From: Collinsella sp. AF02-46-1
GTDB taxonomy: Bacteria > Actinomycetota > Coriobacteriia > Coriobacteriales > Coriobacteriaceae
Assembly (NCBI GenBank): GCA_934876235.1
Contig: CAKXKM010000095.1
Coordinates: 1-6,459 of the forward strand
Length of the DNA: 6,459 nt
Reading direction: 5' to 3'
Position numbers and translations under genes: made by a program. This document shows positions 1 through 5,979 of the stretch, one piece after another. Within the stretch, counting starts at the first letter, position 1. Every line of letters starts with the position of its first letter. The notes under the pieces were generated by a model. It was not told where the DNA came from. It saw nothing but the letters and a program-made list of their open reading frames with translations, and searched no databases.

Positions 1-149
1 CCCATGTTGCCGGCGAAATCCCCGCTCCTCGCGCGATCGGTGAGCTCGGTGCGGGTTTTGACGCCTCGGCGCCGCGCCGCTCCACGAGCGCCCCGCGCAC
101 CGCAAGCACCTCCGGTGGGCTTATCCAATCGGGCGCCGGCGCGCACTGA
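1..149 (+). CDS. C-terminal end of an unidentified upstream protein (partial)
   Basis: The frame whose first full codon is at base 3 stays open to a TGA at 147-149, giving 48 residues. It enters from outside the window, so its start is unseen. The first part reads like ordinary protein (HVAGEIPAPRAIGELGAGFD). The rest is a low-complexity tail rich in Ala, Ser, Thr, Arg and Pro that ends in GAGAH. About 35 of the 48 codons end in G or C, as in the genes downstream. A competing frame (4-207) gives an Arg/Pro-rich peptide typical of out-of-frame reading, so I prefer this one. I do not recognise the family. It does not resemble the end of RadA, which often precedes disA. An exact 18-bp duplication covers its stop codon, and a strong hairpin lies 40 bp downstream. 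Confidence 0.5.
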   Translation, partial: HVAGEIPAPRAIGELGAGFDASAPRRSTSAPRTASTSGGLIQSGAGAH

Positions 150-172
150 GTCATCGGCGCGCACTGAGTCAT
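137..172. repeat. Exact 18-bp tandem duplication across a stop codon
   Basis: The unit CGGCGCGCACTGAGTCAT occurs at 137-154 and again, identical and directly adjacent, at 155-172. The first copy contains the TGA that ends the upstream reading frame. Since 18 is a multiple of three, the second copy repeats the same His-stop in the same frame. The lack of any divergence suggests a recent slippage event. Confidence 0.9.
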
Positions 173-189
173 GTGAAATTGCGAGCCTT

Positions 190-225
190 AAGCGGCCAGT
201 CGGATAGATTTCCGGCTGGCCGCTT
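190..225 (+). terminator. Strong hairpin, probable terminator of the upstream gene
   Basis: Bases 190-204 pair with 211-225 in a 15-bp stem with a single U-G wobble and a 6-nt loop (TAGATT). The stem is GC-rich and lies between the end of the upstream gene and disA, which fits a transcript end. The T tract is poor: only CTTTG follows the stem. It may therefore terminate inefficiently, need a factor, or protect a 3' end. Confidence 0.6.
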
Positions 226-363
226 TGCGGTCGGCTCGTCTGACACGGCCGTCAACCGCGTCTGTTTGACCCCTCCGCTCCGCAGGCGTGGTGGCATCGT
301 AACTTTTCTGCAAATCTGAAGAGGGTCCTGCGATTCGTGCGACAATAAAACGAGCGAGAAACA

Positions 364-370
364 AGGGAGG
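364..370 (+). promoter_or_regulatory. Ribosome binding site of disA
   Basis: AGGGAGG ends 6 nt before a GTG codon at 377. It supports GTG as the disA start, because no in-frame ATG with a comparable site lies nearby and the protein starting here has the usual family length. Confidence 0.8.
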
Positions 371-376
371 TCCGCC

Positions 377-1444
377 GTGGAACAGAAAAGCACCGACGAG
401 CGCATGAAAGAGGCCGTTCGCCTCACCGCCCCGGGGCAACCGCTGAGGACCGCCCTCGATATGATCATCGCGGGCCACATCGGTGCGCTCATCTGCGTGG
501 GCGATACCGAGGCCGTGCTTGCCGCTGGCAACGATGGCTTTCCGCTGAACATTTCCTTCACGAGCAACCGACTTTTCGAGCTCTCCAAGATGGATGGTGC
601 GATCGTCATCGACGGCGGACTCAACAAGATCCTGCGCGCCAACTTCCACCTCAATCCCGATCCCTCGCTTGCCACGAGCGAGACGGGCATGCGTCACCGC
701 ACTGCCGCTCGCATGTCGGTGCTCACCGATGCCATCGTGATCTCGGTCTCGGCCCGTCGTGCCGTCGTCAACGTGTACGTTCACGGCAAGAGCTATGAGA
801 TCCAGCCCGTCACCACCATCATGAGCTCGGTCAACCAGCTCGTCGCCACGCTTCAGACCACCCGTCAGTCGCTCGACCGCTCCCTGCTGCGTCTGACGGC
901 CCTCGAGCTCGATGACTACGTTACGCTCGCCGATATCACCGGGATTTTCTCGAGCTTCGAGATCATGCAGCAGGCAAAGACTGAGCTTAAGGATTGCATT
1001 GTCAAGCTGGGCAACCAGGGCAAGCTCGTGCAGATGCAGCTCGAGCAGCTCGCCGGCTCCAGCATGGATACCGAGTACGACCTGATGATTCGCGACTATG
1101 CGAGTGATTCCTCCGAGGCCAATGCCGAAAAGATCCGCGCCAACCTGAGCCGTATGACGCCTAAGGACCTGTCCGACCCACAGCATGTGGCGGCGGTTCT
1201 GGGTTACGACGACCTGGACGAGGACTCCGTCATGACGCCGCTGGGCCTGCGCACGCTTTCGCGCGTGTCCGTCGTGCGCGACGGCGTGGCCGAGAAGATC
1301 GTCGACGAGTACGGCTCGCTGCAGGAGCTCATGGATGACATCAGCGAGGATCCGGAGCGCCTGGGCGACTTTGGCGTCAACAACCCTGCCATTCTTGCGG
1401 ACTCCCTGTACCGCATGAAGGGTACCAAACAGGGGAACGCATAA
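377..1444 (+). CDS. disA: DNA integrity scanning protein / diadenylate cyclase
   Basis: DisA condenses two ATP into cyclic di-AMP, the second messenger that controls potassium and osmolyte balance, cell-wall homeostasis and, in spore formers, DNA-damage checkpoints. It works as an octamer that slides on DNA and slows synthesis at branched structures. The 355-residue protein matches the usual length of about 355-360. The DAC domain spans roughly residues 10-145, with the catalytic DGA at 73-75 (KMDGAIVID) and the ATP-binding RHRTA at 106-110 (SETGMRHRTA). An alpha-helical linker follows (about 150-285, including LMIRDY). A C-terminal helix-hairpin-helix DNA-binding region covers about 288-347. 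Start: GTG at 377, preceded by AGGGAGG. The TAA stop shares one base with the ispD ATG, so translation is probably coupled. I found no convincing promoter upstream; the best A/T-rich -10-like stretch is GACAATAAAA at 341-350, without a good -35. Confidence 0.97.
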   Translation: MEQKSTDERMKEAVRLTAPGQPLRTALDMIIAGHIGALICVGDTEAVLAAGNDGFPLNISFTSNRLFELSKMDGAIVIDGGLNKILRANFHLNPDPSLATSETGMRHRTAARMSVLTDAIVISVSARRAVVNVYVHGKSYEIQPVTTIMSSVNQLVATLQTTRQSLDRSLLRLTALELDDYVTLADITGIFSSFEIMQQAKTELKDCIVKLGNQGKLVQMQLEQLAGSSMDTEYDLMIRDYASDSSEANAEKIRANLSRMTPKDLSDPQHVAAVLGYDDLDEDSVMTPLGLRTLSRVSVVRDGVAEKIVDEYGSLQELMDDISEDPERLGDFGVNNPAILADSLYRMKGTKQGNA

Positions 1445-2172
1445 TGGCGCCCGTATGCGCCGTGGTCGTTGCCGGCGGCAGCGGCCAGCGCTTTGGAAAT
1501 CCCGGCGGCAAGCAGCTCGTTAACGTGGCGGGCCGTCCGCTCATGAGCTGGTCCATCCGCGCGTTCGATCGTAGCAACAAGGTCGGCCACATCGTGGTGG
1601 TGTGCCCTGCCGAGCGCCGTGCCGAGATGCGCCGCCTGGCCATCGACCCGTTTGACTATGACACGCCCATCAGTTTTGCCGATGCCGGCGACACCCGCCA
1701 GGACTCCACCCGTGCCGGCGTGCATGCGGTACCGGCGGGTTTCGAATATGTCGCCATCCACGACGGCGCCCGTCCGCTCATCACGACCGAGGCCATCGAT
1801 CATGCGGTCGACGTGCTCGTGAGCGACCGTGCTCTCGACGGTATCGTGTGCGGTCAGCCCGCGATCGACACGCTCAAGATCGTCGATGGCGACAACATCG
1901 TCGAGACGCCGCCGCGCGAGCTGTACTGGGCCGCGCAGACGCCGCAGATCTTTAGCGTCGACGCCATGAAGCGCGCTCACGCCGCTGCTATCGCCGAGGG
2001 CTTTATCGGTACCGACGATTCATCGCTGGTCGAGCGCATGGGCGGGCGCGTCCGCTGCGTCCAGAGCCCGCGCGATAACCTTAAGGTGACGGTGCCCGAG
2101 GACCTGCGTCCCGTAACCGCGATTCTGCTTGGCCGCATGGCCGAGGGAGAGGACCTTCCCCATGTTCAGTAA
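1444..2172 (+). CDS. ispD: 2-C-methyl-D-erythritol 4-phosphate cytidylyltransferase
   Basis: IspD joins CTP and 2-C-methyl-D-erythritol 4-phosphate to give CDP-ME, the third step of the MEP isoprenoid pathway, in the cytosol. The 242-residue protein shows the full set of family motifs: the nucleotide-binding AGGSGQRFG near the N-terminus (10-18) with Lys23, GDTRQDSTRAG (82-92), HDGARP (106-111) with the Asp expected to bind Mg, DTLK (142-145), AAQTPQIF (163-170), TDDSSLVE (190-197) and NLKVTVPEDL (212-221). Length and motif spacing are normal. The ATG overlaps the disA stop by one base (TAATG), and the last 11 bases overlap ispF, so expression is tied to both neighbours. It is a single-domain enzyme, not the IspDF fusion found in some proteobacteria, although ispD and ispF are adjacent here. 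Confidence 0.96.
   Translation: MAPVCAVVVAGGSGQRFGNPGGKQLVNVAGRPLMSWSIRAFDRSNKVGHIVVVCPAERRAEMRRLAIDPFDYDTPISFADAGDTRQDSTRAGVHAVPAGFEYVAIHDGARPLITTEAIDHAVDVLVSDRALDGIVCGQPAIDTLKIVDGDNIVETPPRELYWAAQTPQIFSVDAMKRAHAAAIAEGFIGTDDSSLVERMGGRVRCVQSPRDNLKVTVPEDLRPVTAILLGRMAEGEDLPHVQ
2145..2152 (+). promoter_or_regulatory. Ribosome binding site that fixes the ispF start
   Basis: GGGAGAGG lies inside the ispD coding end, 9 nt before the ATG at 2162. This favours 2162 over the in-frame ATG at 2129, which would add 11 residues (MAAWPRERTFP) foreign to the family. Confidence 0.7.
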
Positions 2173-2656
2173 CCTGCGCATTGGCCATGGCTACGACGTT
2201 CACCGTTTGGTGGAGGGGCGTCGATGTATCATCGGCGGGGTCGACATCCCCTACGAGCGCGGCCTGCTGGGCCACTCGGATGCCGATGTGCTCGCGCACG
2301 CCTTGGCCGACGCCATTCTGGGCGCCTGCCGCGGGGGAGATATCGGCAAGCTATTCCCCGACACCGATCCCGCCTACGAGGGTGCCGATTCGATGGTGCT
2401 GCTCGCCCGCGTGATGGACTATGCGCGCGAGCTGGGCTTTGAGTTTGTCGATGCCGATTGCACCATTGCCTGTCAGCAACCCAAGATCACTCCGCACCGC
2501 GATGCCATGCGCGCCAACCTTGCCCATGCCCTGGGCGTCGACGTGGAAAACGTGGGCGTCGCCGCCACTACGACCGAAAAGCTCGGTTGGGAAGGCCAGG
2601 GCGAGGGAATCGGTGCCTGGGCCGTCTGCCTGCTACAGAAAACCGTTAAGGAGTAA
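2162..2656 (+). CDS. ispF: 2-C-methyl-D-erythritol 2,4-cyclodiphosphate synthase
   Basis: IspF cyclises CDP-ME 2-phosphate to ME-2,4-cyclodiphosphate with release of CMP, the fifth step of the MEP pathway. The enzyme is a homotrimer with zinc and Mg/Mn at the subunit interface. From ATG 2162 the protein has 164 residues, close to the usual 155-165. The zinc ligands are visible as Asp12 and His14 in GYDVHR and His46 in HSDADVLAHALADA; all sit four residues later than in the E. coli enzyme (8, 10, 42). GGDIGKLFPDTDP (58-70), QQPKITPHRDAMRANL (105-120) and ATTTEKLGWEGQGEGIGAWAV (135-155) complete the signature. It overlaps ispD by 11 bp and ends 3 bp before cysS. The kinase of the intervening step, IspE, is not in this window. 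Confidence 0.96.
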   Translation: MFSNLRIGHGYDVHRLVEGRRCIIGGVDIPYERGLLGHSDADVLAHALADAILGACRGGDIGKLFPDTDPAYEGADSMVLLARVMDYARELGFEFVDADCTIACQQPKITPHRDAMRANLAHALGVDVENVGVAATTTEKLGWEGQGEGIGAWAVCLLQKTVKE

Positions 2657-2659
2657 CGA

Positions 2660-4126
2660 ATGCGTATCTACAACAGCGCTACCCATAAAAAGGAAGAGTT
2701 CCAGCCCATCGAGTCCGGCAAGGTCCGCATGTACGTGTGCGGCCCCACGGTCTACGACAACATCCACATCGGCAATGCCCGCACGTTCATCAGCTTTGAC
2801 GTGATTCGCCGCTGGCTCATCGCGAGCGGCTACGAGGTCACGTTCGCCCAGAACCTCACCGATGTCGACGACAAGATCATCAAGCGCGCCAACGAGCAGG
2901 GCAGAACGGCCGCCGAGGTCGCGACGGAGTTCTCCGACAAGTTCATCGGCGTTATGCGCGCCGCCAACGTGCTCGATCCCGATGTGCGCCCCCGCGCCAC
3001 CAAGGAGATCGGCCCCATGATCGCTATGATCAAGACGCTCATCGAGCAGGGCCACGCTTACGCAGCCGATAACGGCGACGTGTACTTTGCCGTGCGCAGC
3101 GATTCCAACTATGGTCAGGTCTCGGGCCGCAACATCGATGACCTTATGGTTGGCGCGCGCATCGAGGAGAACGAGGACAAGAACGATCCGCTCGACTTTG
3201 CCCTGTGGAAGGCCGCTAAGCCCGGCGAACCCAGCTGGCCGAGCCCCTGGGGCGAAGGCCGTCCCGGTTGGCACACCGAGTGCGCCGCCATGGTGCACCG
3301 CTACCTGGGCACTCCGATCGACATCCACGGCGGCGGCTCCGACCTTGCCTTCCCGCATCACGAGAACGAGTGCGCCCAGGCCACCTGCGCCTGGCACCAG
3401 GGCTTCTCCAACACCTGGATGCACACGGGCATGCTGCTGGTCGACGGCGAGAAGATGTCCAAGTCGCTCGGTAACTTCTTTACGCTGGCCGAGGTGCTCG
3501 AGCAGCACTCTGCCGCGGCCCTGCGCCTGCTGATGCTGCAGACGAGCTATCGCTCGCCTCTCGATTTCTCTTGGGAGCGCCTGGAGGGTGCCGAGAACTC
3601 GCTCACGCGTATCGCCGGTACGGTCGAGAACCTGCGCTGGGCCGCGAACCATGCGACGGCCGATGCCGATGAGGCAGCATCCGAGGCGTTTGCCGCCAAG
3701 GCCGCCGAGACCCGTGCCACCTTTAAGGAGTGCATGGACGACGACTTTAACACCGCCGGTGCCATGGGTGCCGTCTTTGGCTTTGTGACCGAGTGCAACC
3801 AGTACCTGGAGCAGGCGGGCGACGCTGCCGACAAGGCCGCCGCGCTTGCCGCCGCCGATACGCTGGTCGAGCTGCTCGATACGTTTGGCGTTGAGCTTCC
3901 CGAGCCCAAAGTCGAGCTGCCGCTTGGCCTGCTGGGCGTTGCCGCCGGTTTGGTTGCCTACACTGGTGACGACGTGGATGAGGCCGCTGCCAAGATTCTC
4001 GAGGCTCGCGCCGATGCCCGTGCCGCCAAGAACTGGGATCTGGCAGACGCCATCCGCGACCAGCTCAAGGACTTGGGTCTGACGATTGAAGATACGGCCG
4101 CCGGCACTCGTATTAAGACTCTCTAA
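2660..4126 (+). CDS. cysS: Cysteinyl-tRNA synthetase
   Basis: This class Ia synthetase activates cysteine with ATP and loads it on tRNA-Cys in the cytosol. The 488-residue protein has the catalytic Rossmann domain with the HIGH-type motif HIGN (36-39) and KMSKS (265-269). The four ligands of the cysteine-sensing zinc are Cys27, Cys208, His233 and Glu237, each one residue earlier than in E. coli CysRS. Other landmarks are NLTDVDDKIIKRA (65-77), GWHTECA (203-209) and GGGSDLAFPHHENE (224-237). The DALR helical-bundle domain starts near residue 345, and an Ala-rich anticodon-binding tail follows (about 415-488, ending TRIKTL). TAAGGAG (2647-2653) lies 6 nt before the ATG and overlaps the ispF stop. 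With only 3 bp to ispF there is no room for a T-box leader, so tRNA-Cys control as in Bacillus cysES is not visible here. Confidence 0.97.
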   Translation: MRIYNSATHKKEEFQPIESGKVRMYVCGPTVYDNIHIGNARTFISFDVIRRWLIASGYEVTFAQNLTDVDDKIIKRANEQGRTAAEVATEFSDKFIGVMRAANVLDPDVRPRATKEIGPMIAMIKTLIEQGHAYAADNGDVYFAVRSDSNYGQVSGRNIDDLMVGARIEENEDKNDPLDFALWKAAKPGEPSWPSPWGEGRPGWHTECAAMVHRYLGTPIDIHGGGSDLAFPHHENECAQATCAWHQGFSNTWMHTGMLLVDGEKMSKSLGNFFTLAEVLEQHSAAALRLLMLQTSYRSPLDFSWERLEGAENSLTRIAGTVENLRWAANHATADADEAASEAFAAKAAETRATFKECMDDDFNTAGAMGAVFGFVTECNQYLEQAGDAADKAAALAAADTLVELLDTFGVELPEPKVELPLGLLGVAAGLVAYTGDDVDEAAAKILEARADARAAKNWDLADAIRDQLKDLGLTIEDTAAGTRIKTL

Positions 4127-4148
4127 TCCCTGCGGGTTTTCCAAGCAC

Positions 4149-4251
4149 CCGACCGCCCGAGCCACGGCACCTTGCCTTTCAATCGTCGGGCATGACCTCA
4201 AGGTCTATGCCCTTCTCTTTCAAGGCAATCTGCCGCACCTCGGGCGGTCGG
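4149..4251. repeat. About 103-nt imperfect palindrome / structured RNA candidate between cysS and rlmB
   Basis: Nested complementary segments share one symmetry axis. 4149-4161 pairs with 4239-4251 (13 bp, no mismatch), 4165-4169 with 4231-4235 (5 bp), 4172-4178 with 4222-4228 (7 bp), and 4188-4193 with 4207-4212 (6 bp). At the tip, 4194-4197 pairs with 4202-4205 around the loop TCAA, with one bulged T. The internal loops are symmetric (3x3, 2x2, 9x9), so the whole element folds as one long rod. It starts 22 bp after the cysS stop and ends 29 bp before the rlmB Shine-Dalgarno site. The pyrimidine run TTCTCTTTC after the tip hairpin is a weak terminator-like tail. Possible identities are an attenuator or RNase III processing site dividing the operon, or a small inverted-repeat mobile element. 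No open frame of note is interrupted. Confidence 0.75.
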
Positions 4252-4280
4252 TCTATTTGTTTCGTTTGATAGTTGTATTT

Positions 4281-4286
4281 AGGAGG
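4281..4286 (+). promoter_or_regulatory. Ribosome binding site that fixes the rlmB start
   Basis: A consensus AGGAGG lies 7 nt before the ATG at 4294. An upstream in-frame TTG at 4273 would place this site inside the coding region, so ATG 4294 is the better start. Confidence 0.85.
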
Positions 4287-4293
4287 TCGCTTT

Positions 4294-5214
4294 ATGGCCG
4301 ACAATCGCAAGTGTGCGCCTCGTGGTGGCAAACAGGCTGCTTCTGGCTCGCGTCCGATTCGCCGCAACGACCGCGCTGCCACTCCCAAGGGCCAGCGCGA
4401 GCGCTCCCAAGCCCAGGCTGCGCGTTCGCAGCGAGATCGCAACCGCGACAACGTTCAGGTTCCCAAGGGCGAGTTTATCGAAGGTCGTCGTGCTGCCGCC
4501 GAGGCACTGCGTACCGGCTTTCCCGTCAAGTGCGCGCTCATCGCCGAGGGCGGGGAGCGCGATGCCGCCTTGTCGCGCCTGGTCGACGACCTCAACGCCG
4601 CGGACGTCCGCATTAAGTATGTGCCGCGCACGCAGCTCGATGCGCTGTCGAGCCATGGCGCTCACCAGGGCATTGCGCTCGAGGTGGGCAATTTCCCCTA
4701 TGCCGATGTCGCCGATATTCTCGATCGCGCGGGTGAAGGACCGGCGCTCGTCGTCGTGCTCGACCATGTGACCGACGATGGCAATTTTGGTGCGATCGTG
4801 CGCTCTGCCGAGGTCGTGGGCGCAGCGGGCGTCATCATTGCCAACAAGCGCGCCGCCGGTGTGACCGTGGGCAGCTACAAAACCTCCGCTGGTGCCGTCA
4901 TGCACCTGCCCATCGCGCAGGTTCCCAATATCGCCCGAGCGCTTGACGACCTCAAGGCCGCCAGCTTTTGGGTGGGCGGTGCTTCCGAGCACGCCGAGGG
5001 CAGTTGCTGGGATGCTCCCTTCGAGGGCCGCGTTGCGCTCGTCATGGGCTCCGAGGGCGACGGCATCTCGCGCCTAGTGCTCGAGAAATGCGACTTTTTG
5101 ACCAAGCTTCCCCAGCGCGGCATGACCGAGAGCCTCAATGTTGCCCAAGCGACCACGGCGCTGTGCTTTGAGTGGCTGCGCCGCAACGCCGGCGAGCTCA
5201 TGGGGGAGGAGTAG
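4294..5214 (+). CDS. rlmB: TrmH/SpoU-family 23S rRNA 2'-O-ribose methyltransferase (RlmB-like)
   Basis: SPOUT-fold enzymes of this family use S-adenosylmethionine to methylate a ribose 2'-OH. RlmB modifies G2251 in the P loop of 23S rRNA. The protein has 306 residues. Residues 1-55 are a low-complexity tail rich in Arg, Gln, Ala and Ser, probably disordered. Residues 59-131 form the SpoU substrate-binding domain (EFIEGRRAAAEAL; SSHGAHQGIALEV). The catalytic SPOUT domain runs from about 150 to 300 with motif 1 DHVTDDGNFGAIVRSAE (157-173, containing the RNA-contacting Asn and Arg), motif 2 ALVMGSEGDGISRLV (248-262) and motif 3 ending in ESLNVAQATTAL (279-290). Motif 1 has DDGN where DPxN is usual, and motif 3 has LPQRGMTESLNVA where IPMxGxVxSLNVS is usual. 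The family is secure; the exact target rests on the neighbourhood. The next gene starts 3 bp after its TAG. Confidence 0.9.
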   Translation: MADNRKCAPRGGKQAASGSRPIRRNDRAATPKGQRERSQAQAARSQRDRNRDNVQVPKGEFIEGRRAAAEALRTGFPVKCALIAEGGERDAALSRLVDDLNAADVRIKYVPRTQLDALSSHGAHQGIALEVGNFPYADVADILDRAGEGPALVVVLDHVTDDGNFGAIVRSAEVVGAAGVIIANKRAAGVTVGSYKTSAGAVMHLPIAQVPNIARALDDLKAASFWVGGASEHAEGSCWDAPFEGRVALVMGSEGDGISRLVLEKCDFLTKLPQRGMTESLNVAQATTALCFEWLRRNAGELMGEE

Positions 5215-5217
5215 CGC

Positions 5218-5895
5218 ATGTCCAAGAAGAACCGCGCCAAGTCCAAGGCCAAGCGCTTTGGCGAGGGCTCGGCCAAGCCAATTGTTTCGGCCGCAACCTA
5301 TGGCGTGGGCGGCAATGCGTTTGCGCAGGCTATCGCCGATCCGGTCTCGACGGTGCACTCCAATAAGCCTGAGCTTTTGGTGGTCGACGGCTACAACGTG
5401 ATTCACTGCACGCCGCGCTACGAAAAGCTCGTGTACGACCATTCCGACGATCCGTATTCCAGCGACGTCCACGATATGGCTCGTACTGCGCTCATCAACG
5501 ATGTCGCGGCGTTTGCCCAGGGCCGTTACGAGGCCGTGATCGTGTTCGACGGCGCGGGCAACATCTCCAGCGAGCGCCCCAACCTGCCGGCCCGTGGCGT
5601 GCGCATCGAGTTTTCGCCGACGGGCGTCTCCGCCGATACCGTGGTGCAGAAGCTCTGCATCGAGGCGCGCGAGGAAGGCCGCGCGTGCTCCGTGGTGTCG
5701 AGCGACGGCACGATCCAGGCCGTTGTCATGGGTAAGGGCGTTACGCGCATCTCGAGCCGCATGCTGGTGGACGAGATCAAGCAGATCGATAACGACGTTC
5801 ACGAGGCAGAGGAAGCTCCGCAGATCAAGATGACTTTGGGCAGTCGCCTGAGCCCCGATGCCCTGGCAAAGCTCAAGGCCCTGCGCGGGAGGTAG
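5218..5895 (+). CDS. NYN-domain (YacP/Rae1-type) endoribonuclease
   Basis: The B. subtilis homologue Rae1 (YacP) enters the ribosomal A site and cuts certain mRNAs during translation. The NYN/PIN-like core spans about residues 51-185: LLVVDGYNVI (53-62) with Asp57, AVIVFDGAG (106-114) with Asp111, IEFSPTGVSADTVV (130-143) with Asp140, and VVSSDGTIQAVV (159-170) with Asp163. These acidic residues fit a metal-dependent nuclease site. At 225 residues it is longer than the roughly 170 of the Bacillus protein. The excess is a basic N-terminal segment (1-50, MSKKNRAKSKAKRFG at the start) and a C-terminal tail (about 195-225). The Shine-Dalgarno GGAGGAG (5205-5211) lies in the rlmB end, so the two are cotranscribed and probably coupled. 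In Firmicutes rlmB and yacP are adjacent as well. The function is inferred from the family. Confidence 0.85.
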   Translation: MSKKNRAKSKAKRFGEGSAKPIVSAATYGVGGNAFAQAIADPVSTVHSNKPELLVVDGYNVIHCTPRYEKLVYDHSDDPYSSDVHDMARTALINDVAAFAQGRYEAVIVFDGAGNISSERPNLPARGVRIEFSPTGVSADTVVQKLCIEAREEGRACSVVSSDGTIQAVVMGKGVTRISSRMLVDEIKQIDNDVHEAEEAPQIKMTLGSRLSPDALAKLKALRGR

Positions 5896-5936
5896 GTAAA
5901 CCTTCTATGGGGAGCTGCTTTCTCGATTGACCAACC

Positions 5937-5966
5937 AACTGGTTTGTAATCAATGGGTTGCGGATT
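5937..5966 (+). pseudogene. Degenerate tRNA-Thr fragment (anticodon arm to T arm)
   Basis: This 30-nt stretch matches 6146-6175 of the intact tRNA-Thr at 27 of 30 positions. It covers the anticodon stem and loop (TTTGTAA intact), the variable loop and the start of the T stem. The three differences are all A/G exchanges and leave one C-A mismatch and one G-T wobble in the anticodon stem. No matching acceptor or D arm lies upstream, and similarity stops in the T loop, so it cannot make a tRNA. It may be a decayed gene copy or an old attachment-site scar left by an element that used the tRNA gene. Confidence 0.7.
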
Positions 5967-5979
5967 GGCATCGCCAAAG

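Noticed and set aside
4..207. 67-residue reading frame starting with ATG at 4
   Set aside because: Its product is Arg/Pro/Ala-rich without family features, has no ribosome site, and runs into the hairpin at 190-225. The frame beginning at base 3 looks more like coding sequence.
264..350. Promoter for disA built from TTGACC (266-271) and later A/T-rich sequence
   Set aside because: No -10-like hexamer lies 16-18 nt after TTGACC, and the A/T-rich GACAATAAAA at 341-350 has no -35 at proper distance.
188..1186. 332-residue reading frame on the minus strand opposite disA
   Set aside because: GC-rich genes give long antisense frames. No ribosome site or family motif is seen, and disA on the + strand is certain.
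4128..4137. CCC-TGC-GGG hairpin followed by TTTT just after cysS as a terminator
   Set aside because: A 3-bp stem is too short to be convincing, although it could act with the larger palindrome.
2633..4201. 522-residue reading frame on the minus strand opposite cysS
   Set aside because: It mirrors cysS across its whole length and has a Gly/Leu/Val/Arg-rich composition typical of the reverse strand of a high-GC gene.
4086..4616. Reading frame spanning the cysS-rlmB gap on the + strand
   Set aside because: It overlaps the ends of two certain genes in another frame and has no ribosome site. The gap is better explained by the palindrome.
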